NCBI GenBank assembly: GCA_015679605.1
Contig: JAAAVE010000244.1
Span: forward strand, 7,974-21,494
DNA length: 13,521 nucleotides
From: Podila epigama
Lineage: Eukaryota > Mortierellomycota > Mortierellomycetes > Mortierellales > Mortierellaceae
Direction: 5' to 3'
Shown: positions 9,001 to 13,521 of the stretch, piece after piece
How the letters are laid out: each line of letters begins with the position of its first letter
How positions within the stretch are numbered: the stretch's first letter is position 1
Notes under the pieces: model-generated
What the model was told of the DNA's origin: nothing
Databases searched by the model: none
Seen by the model: only the letters and a program-made list of their open reading frames with translations
Position numbers and translations under genes: made by a program

Positions 9001-11712
9001 AAACATACCGTGTCCAAGGCATAAGACTGTGGTGGCTCCAGGAATAAAAGTCGACCAATGGCTATTCTCACATTCTCCAATGTTAAAGTTCCAAAGGGTG
9101 TCCGACATGTCTCCCCATCGCCCGTTGGCTCGACCATTGCCTGGAACCAACGCAGGACAAAGGCATGCGCATGAGCAATAGAAAATTTGCTCGTCTTGAC
9201 TTCTTCCGCCTCGCGAGCATCGATTGTGTTAGCCATAAGTACATAACAGATGATTTCAATCATGATCTGCAGCCAATATGTTGAAATATTCCTTGCTCGG
9301 GTGGTGTGCTCATGCTTTTGAGACAATCGAGCAAACGAGGTTCCTTCATGGTCCATCAAGAGTCCCATCAGGACATCAGCATTCCAAGATGTGCTACGCT
9401 TCCCCAGATGGCGAATCCAGCGCTTGACGACCAAGACGACAGGCGCTAATCCAGGATTGACTCCAAGCCCTGCTGAATGGAATGCAGCCTCGATAGTGCA
9501 GTTTTGAATGAGCTGCCCAAACTCGACTGCAGGTTTTTCTGGAATGGACTGTAAAAGCAGTTCCATGAGATCGAGGTGAAACGGATTCTTGAGTTCGTTC
9601 GGGTTCAACTCTGCTGTCATGATGTGCTTCAGTCCAGAGCGGATCATTTCAGGGCCCGCAATACCTAGGAGTGCCACCCTCAGTTCCTCCTTGACAGGCT
9701 CTATTTGATGTGTCCTACCCTTGTATCTGAAATCAAGTAGCATGCGCCAAGTCTCCAAATCATCCCGCGAAAGCTTTTCTTGCGAGCTAATTTGTCGTAG
9801 AATCAGACGAAGCAAGGGTTTTGCGTTCTTCATAAAACTACCTAGCCAAACTATTGTGCAATAAAAGCTTCAGCAAAAAAACTTCTCCTCGCGAGGCTAC
9901 AACATCACCCTGAATGAAATAAAAAGTAAAAGTGGCTAGCAAAATGACTTACAGTCTAAATGGCTCATGGCCTTATGACGAACTTCGACCCAACGACAGG
10001 TTGCCATCATGAGCTTGATCATACTTCTGACAGAAGCATCGGCTGCGCTGACGCCAATGCAAAGGTGGATTTGGTCCGATATTGTCCTTAGTGTTACATC
10101 CTTGATCAGACTCCTCGTTTCTGGATCACTGTATCGCTTTTTGATGCTCAGAGATTCTATATTGCCAAAACAAACGATGGAGAGAAATCCATTTTCAGTC
10201 AGTTGTCTAATCGAAAGACAGTTCAGGAGAAGGAAGATGACAAAAAAGACGCATCAAAGAAATAGATGTACCTGTATATTCATGAAGGTCAATATTGGTC
10301 ATGACGGACGACGATGTGCTCCGTTCATCCAAGCGTACTTGATCAAATTTGTCGTCCCCTTGCCCGTCCCTCTAATCGAGTCGATTGGAGAAAGACTGAG
10401 TTATAGCGCTCAAGAATAAAAAAAACAACGTGGAACAGGCACTGGCGCAAAAAAATAAAACCCCTTACATCTGTTCTAAAAGCGGTGAGGATATTCGCGA
10501 CAAAGAGCTTCGTTTCTGCACTGGCACACCATGACCGCTCTCCTAATGCGTCCTCCAAGTAGGCCATCACAAAGTCAGTTGGCCAATTGGGCACGTCATC
10601 CCAGCCCTGGTGCAATAATGTGCAAACCAAGAAGACGACGGCACCATTGGTTCTGATCTTGAAACTGTGGGTAAATTCAGGACGAAGCATCTGAATCATC
10701 ATGGTCGTAATAGTGGGTTCACGTAAACGCTCGGGCATAGCCCGACCCAGACGCAGGAGTCCAGATGTGATGACCTGATCCGGTTTGAGCGCATTACTCT
10801 TCAAATATGATAGCGCCTGCTTGATATGGTGAAGTGGTGGAGTTTCCTGCCATGAGTCCTCGGAGAATGTTTTTAGCACTATAAAAGTGATTGGCAATTT
10901 CGAGTTGAATATCCATTATTGTCATTTTTTTTTTTTTTTTTTTTGCGATGCTTAAGTGTCAGACTGATACTTTTTTTCTGGCTGTTCAAAGTTACCTTCA
11001 GCATCAACATGTCTCGAGTTTAGGGCGCCTGCGTCCTGGCTGATTTTGACAGTGTCTAGGAGGGACCATAGACTTTGGTGCCTGTTATGGCTATGTTGTG
11101 ATGGTGTCTTGCGCAGAGCTGACTTTAAGGTAACATCCTCACTTTTGATAGCTGTGATAGATGACTTTGGTGGTGTTGAAGGCGCACTACTGTCGCTAGC
11201 GGGATTTGTTGCGATACGAGCCTTTTTTTGGATTGGTATAGAGGCGCCCTCAAAAGAATCGTGCGTGATCTGTGAGAATGAAGATGAGGCGTGGTCAAAT
11301 GGTGGTGTGTTGGTAGCGGACCCTGACGCGCTAGACGGGGACGGCGAGCCTTTGGATCCCTGTGGCTCAAGTTTGGTGGATGACTTTATATGTCTACTCG
11401 GTGCTCTACCTTAAAGAAAAAGATGTATGCGCGTGAGTGTGGAAGTTATGAAACAATTTGACCAATCAGGAAAGTAATCGCGCGTATGTCGTCAAGTTGA
11501 CTGTTTTGTTCAGTTTTAGTGGTTTACCAAGAGGAATGAGATCTACTCGAGAGGCGAATATGAAAGAGGCATGGTTAGAATGCATGTTATTTTTTTGCCT
11601 AAACCTTGAGTTGACCACAGCGTTCAGAGCTGAGCGCTCACCCAGACAAACACCCACCTGGCAAGCTTCTCTCTTGAGCAGTCGTCTTTGTTTTACGCGG
11701 GTCTTTGCTCAT
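6024..11712 (-). CDS. INTS1: Integrator complex subunit 1 homologue, eleven exons
   Basis: Exons (minus strand): 11712-11658, 11409-10996, 10878-10469, 10371-10272, 10156-9953, 9850-9009, 8895-8731, 8625-8444, 8317-6924, 6779-6369 and 6235-6024, about 1462 aa. INTS1 is the large scaffold of the nuclear Integrator complex, which cleaves snRNA and promoter-proximal nascent RNA on Pol II. Evidence: a Ser/Pro-rich, disordered N-terminus with a basic patch (IQKKAR), then YLEDALGERSW...FVANILTAF (about 263-290), which matches the RPB2-binding region of animal INTS1 as I recall it. A further match is RYSD...ATCRWVEVRHKAM, comparable to an animal segment ending GYKEVR. Others are PPQSYALDT near FTEQPETYY, and CNPRILALIVWDSMPVIRTL...HFSFPP near the animal NP...AWEEYP...YPP segment. 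The rest is helical repeat. The protein stops at the point matching roughly residue 1400 of the animal protein of about 2190, so it lacks that C-terminus. The exon 6 acceptor could be 9841 instead, which removes three residues. Confidence 0.85.
6238..6243 (+). terminator. AATAAA hexamer, possible distal polyadenylation signal for TYW3
   Basis: This is the first canonical AATAAA downstream of TYW3 on the plus strand, 264 nt after its stop. It lies antisense to INTS1, at the very acceptor of its last intron (its complement is part of the TTTTTATTAG acceptor). If used, the TYW3 3' UTR would be fully antisense to the last INTS1 exon. Whether it is functional cannot be told from sequence. Confidence 0.3.
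10925..10944 (+). repeat. T20 homopolymer (A20 on the INTS1 strand) in INTS1 intron 2
   Basis: The run of 20 T lies inside the 117-nt intron between INTS1 exons 2 and 3. On the transcribed strand it reads as a long A run about 46 nt before the acceptor. It is a simple repeat and its length may be unreliable. Confidence 0.85.
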
Positions 11713-11732
11713 GATGTCTTGTGAACATGCAT
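11709..11732 (-). promoter_or_regulatory. Seven-codon uORF whose stop overlaps the INTS1 start (ATGA)
   Basis: On the minus strand an ATG at 11732-11730 opens a frame of seven codons (MHVHKTS). It ends in TGA at 11711-11709, which overlaps the main ATG at 11712-11710 as ATGA. A second upstream ATG at 11728 is in another frame and runs past the main start. If the transcript begins upstream of 11732, INTS1 translation would depend on reinitiation or leaky scanning. The transcription start is unknown. Confidence 0.4.
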
Positions 11733-11923
11733 TAGGGGTGTTGTCAAGTCGAGAAATGTAAAGAGATGTGGAGATGCAAAGAGCTTCGTGAACCAATCAA
11801 TACTCAGCCCAAGTGATATCCAAAAGAAGACGAAGTCACGTGTATTGCATCCGTTTTTGCGCACGTTTATTCCGGTCGGAGAAGTGTCCAATTTTTTCCC
11901 TCCTCTAACACACATATCTCACA
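11713..11923. promoter_or_regulatory. Divergent promoter shared by INTS1 (-) and eS30 (+)
   Basis: Only 211 nt separate the two start codons, so the promoters must share or abut. Visible elements are CCAAT at 11793-11797 inside AACCAATCAA, a perfect CACGTG E-box at 11837-11842 (TCACGTGT), and a second CCAAT at 11888-11892. A C/T-rich leader (about 11891-11910) before the eS30 ATG is typical of highly expressed ribosomal-protein genes. CCAAT (Hap complex) and CACGTG (bHLH factors such as Cbf1) are established fungal sites. Their use here is inference. Confidence 0.55.
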
Positions 11924-13025
11924 ATGGCAAGTGACCTTTGGTGGACATGGATTGCAACATCCACCTTGAACCATCCATCGATCAAACATCCCATCAGAGC
12001 AGGGAACATCGAGTTGCGGGAACGGCACCCATCCTAATGTTTATCCCGGAAGGGCTTGAGCGACCATCGACATGGACTATACATCACTTTTATGCACTGC
12101 GGCATCTAGTTTTTGTGATTAGAGGATTTCGACTATTTCATCAAGCAATCCTACGTTCGTCAATCACCCTACGTTTATTTTGTACCGATGTAGATCATTG
12201 TTAAATCCGACGCTAGGGCAGGACGAACCCAAGATCTCTTGGATCAGACTTCCACTCTGAGCCATGTTTGCAGCGCATTCATCAAAAGAGGACATTCATG
12301 AAATACGATTTGGATTATACCTTTCTGCCCTTTTGAATCAAACGTTCCGATTCTTGATTATTTTATTACGGGATAACGCAGGATATATTGTCTAGACACA
12401 TCTTGTTCATTGAAGGAAGCATCAACGCCTTATCAACGAGGACGATCAGCGGTCTACATCTAATCAGCACTTTCAACCCCCCTTTTTTCCGACGAACGAC
12501 TGCGGCGTTTTTTTTTCTCTCTTTTTTGGGACAATCAATAACACCCATCTCTTTTGGTTATCTCTCTTTATCTGGCGTTCTACAGGGTAAAGTCCACGGT
12601 TCCCTGGCTCGTGCCGGTAAGGTCAAGTCGCAAACCCCCAAGGTTGCCAAGCAGGAGAAGAAGAAGAAGCTCACTGGTAACGTCTGAGAAACGAAAGGAA
12701 TCACATGGCTGTTGTAGCAAGATATGTTTATTGCATTCACTTTTTTTTTGGATATACCTGTTTCTAATTGTTTTATCTTTGTTGATGTGCCCATGCCCAT
12801 ATTTAGGTCGTGCCAAGAAGCGCGATACCTACAAGCGCAGATTCGTTAACGTTACCAACGCCCCTGGTGGCAAGCGTCGCGTAAGTTTCTTTGTCCTAAT
12901 TTGTTGTGTTCAAGGTGTCAGATTTTGTATTTTGGGTTGACAGTGTTACTCATACATCTGTGCTTTTTTTTTTTTGACTTGTAATTTTACAGATGAACGT
13001 TAACCCCGAGTCTACCAAGAACTAA
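11924..13025 (+). CDS. RPS30: 40S ribosomal protein eS30, four exons
   Basis: Exons 11924-11926 (the ATG alone), 12586-12676, 12807-12880 and 12993-13025 give 66 aa. eS30 is a small basic protein of the 40S subunit near the mRNA entry and decoding region. The sequence [20 protein letters not shown] is nearly invariant in the family. It is followed by the Lys-rich [10 protein letters not shown], then [20 protein letters not shown] and [14 protein letters not shown]. Exon 1 is assigned because no other ATG in the preceding 660 nt can be spliced in frame to GKVHG. It implies a GC-AG intron with donor GCAAGT. As I recall, the yeast RPS30 genes also have an intron right after the start codon, which supports the position. 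Introns 2 and 3 are GTAACG...TTTAG and GTAAGT...TTACAG. There is no ubiquitin-like (FUBI) part, unlike animal FAU, and the yeast length is 63 aa. Confidence 0.92.
11927..12585 (+). other. First intron of eS30, GC-AG class (659 nt)
   Basis: The donor GCAAGT directly follows the ATG and the acceptor is TTCTACAG. GC-AG introns normally have a near-consensus donor apart from the C, as here. The intron is much longer than the other two in this gene (130 and 112 nt). It holds an antisense tRNA-like fragment and T/C-rich stretches near its 3' end, but no convincing coding region. Confidence 0.7.
12206..12264 (-). other. tRNA-like fragment with A-box and B-box-like sequences, probably degenerate
   Basis: Read on the minus strand, TGGCTCAGAGTGG (12264-12252) fits the pol III A box and D arm of a tRNA. 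GGTTCGTCC (12229-12221) looks like a B box/T arm that lost two bases. A CCAAG-AGAT-CTTGG hairpin sits between them. The spacing from A box to B box is about nine nt too short for a standard tRNA, and no matching acceptor stem or clean anticodon stem can be drawn. It is best described as a decayed tRNA or the head of a tRNA-derived SINE. Confidence 0.35.
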
Positions 13026-13521
13026 ATATGTTTAACCGGGAATGGCAGTTTGTGAGGAGTGATGGGGACGGCGAACCCCGTTGACTCTTGGAGATGTTCA
13101 GGACAACAGTTCAATACCATTTTCAGGAGTAGCAGGAAAACATTTACAAAATTATGCTTGCCATAGACCTGGCCACTCTGAATCTCTGTCCTCATTAAAT
13201 ATATTAGTTACTTAAAGGAAGTGTGATTGAGTCTTGGTTTTTTGCTGGATACGGTTGCTTTGTTTGTTATCTTGTTATTGTTGTCAGTGCACAGTGTAAG
13301 CACTCGGTGTTCACGAGTGACCACGGAGAAACGTACGGGTGAGAGTATGCTAAATTGTCAATGGCCTGCCTGTCTCAAGATGATACCCTATTTTGAGATT
13401 ACCCCTCTTTGCCTCTTTGGGAGAATAGAGAAGAGTGGGATGCCGTAAGCCCAGCCCATATTAACTTGTGGACACGGAAGTGCACCGCATCATAACTTTA
13501 AAAAAAAAAAAAACTGATCAC
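13026..13521. other. eS30 3' UTR and downstream intergenic sequence, no gene seen
   Basis: The 3' UTR probably ends after the ATTAAA at 13194-13199. Beyond it lie TTG-rich sequence, a small perfect hairpin (13301-13319), and an A14 run (about 13500-13513) close to the window edge. The open frame at about 13227-13448 has no recognisable motif. A gene beginning or ending to the right cannot be excluded. Confidence 0.5.
13194..13199 (+). terminator. ATTAAA polyadenylation signal variant of eS30
   Basis: ATTAAA, the commonest variant hexamer, lies 168 nt after the eS30 stop and runs into an AT-rich stretch with ATATATT. It is the best candidate 3'-end signal in this region. Confidence 0.45.

Noticed and set aside
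11046-11414. A 122-codon plus-strand open frame right of INTS1 exon 3
   Set aside because: It is the shadow of INTS1 exon 2, whose minus-strand frame joins correctly to exons on both sides and has the Ser/Pro-rich composition expected of an INTS1 N-terminus.
12206-12264. Calling the eS30-intron element an intact tRNA gene
   Set aside because: The A-to-B box spacing is too short, the B box lacks two bases, and neither an acceptor stem nor an anticodon stem closes.
11927-12585. A ubiquitin-like (FUBI) fusion partner for eS30, as in animal FAU
   Set aside because: No ubiquitin-like sequence was found in any frame upstream of GKVHG. The first exon supplies only the initiator Met, as in yeast.
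13227-13448. A 73-codon open frame downstream of eS30
   Set aside because: It is short, has no motif, and starts within the T/G-rich stretch after the polyadenylation signal. It is a length expected by chance.
13500-13513. The A14 run as the tail of a retroposed element
   Set aside because: No repeat body or target-site duplication can be seen before the window ends, so it cannot be separated from a simple homopolymer.

Overview
This window looks like nuclear DNA from an early-diverging fungus, most plausibly Mucoromycota or Mortierellomycota. The genes are compact but intron-rich. Most introns are 91-144 nt with GTAAGT- or GTACGT-like donors, intergenic gaps are short, and both strands are used. 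The conclusion also rests on a mix of families: an Nup153/Nup1-type nucleoporin, a Gbp2/hnRNP M-type RNA-binding protein, the wybutosine enzyme TYW3, an unfused ribosomal protein eS30, and a recognisable Integrator subunit 1, a protein the model ascomycete yeasts lack. The species cannot be fixed from sequence alone.

Layout, left to right. (1) 3-527 (+): the C-terminal end of an FG-repeat nucleoporin. (2) 528-1012: intergenic and leader sequence. (3) 1013-4524 (+): a six-exon gene for a three-RRM, RS/RD-rich mRNA-binding protein. RRM2 is split by two unusually long introns around a 50-nt exon. (4) 4717-5974 (+): TYW3 in two exons. (5) 6024-11712 (-): an eleven-exon Integrator subunit 1 (INTS1)-like gene that converges tail to tail on TYW3, with only 49 nt between stop codons. 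(6) 11713-11923: a divergent promoter shared by INTS1 and eS30, with CCAAT and CACGTG elements. (7) 11924-13025 (+): ribosomal protein eS30 in four exons. The first coding exon is just the ATG, followed by a GC-AG intron that carries an antisense tRNA-like fragment. (8) 13026-13521: 3' UTR and intergenic sequence with no gene seen.

The gene models were built by hand, by choosing splice sites that keep the frame open and rejoin recognisable family motifs. The RRM, TYW3 and eS30 models are internally consistent at every junction. The INTS1 model is consistent throughout, with one acceptor (9850 versus 9841) undecided. No operon-like logic is expected here. The shared theme is RNA biology: mRNA export and the nuclear pore, mRNA binding, tRNA modification, snRNA/mRNA 3'-end processing and transcription attenuation, and translation.

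The best leads are the probable poison-switch exon in the RRM gene, whose skipping creates an immediate TGA, and the fungal INTS1 that appears to stop far short of the animal protein. After these come the ATG-only first exon with a GC-AG intron in eS30, and the uORF whose stop overlaps the INTS1 start. I found no mobile element, CRISPR array, or clearly novel multi-gene system.
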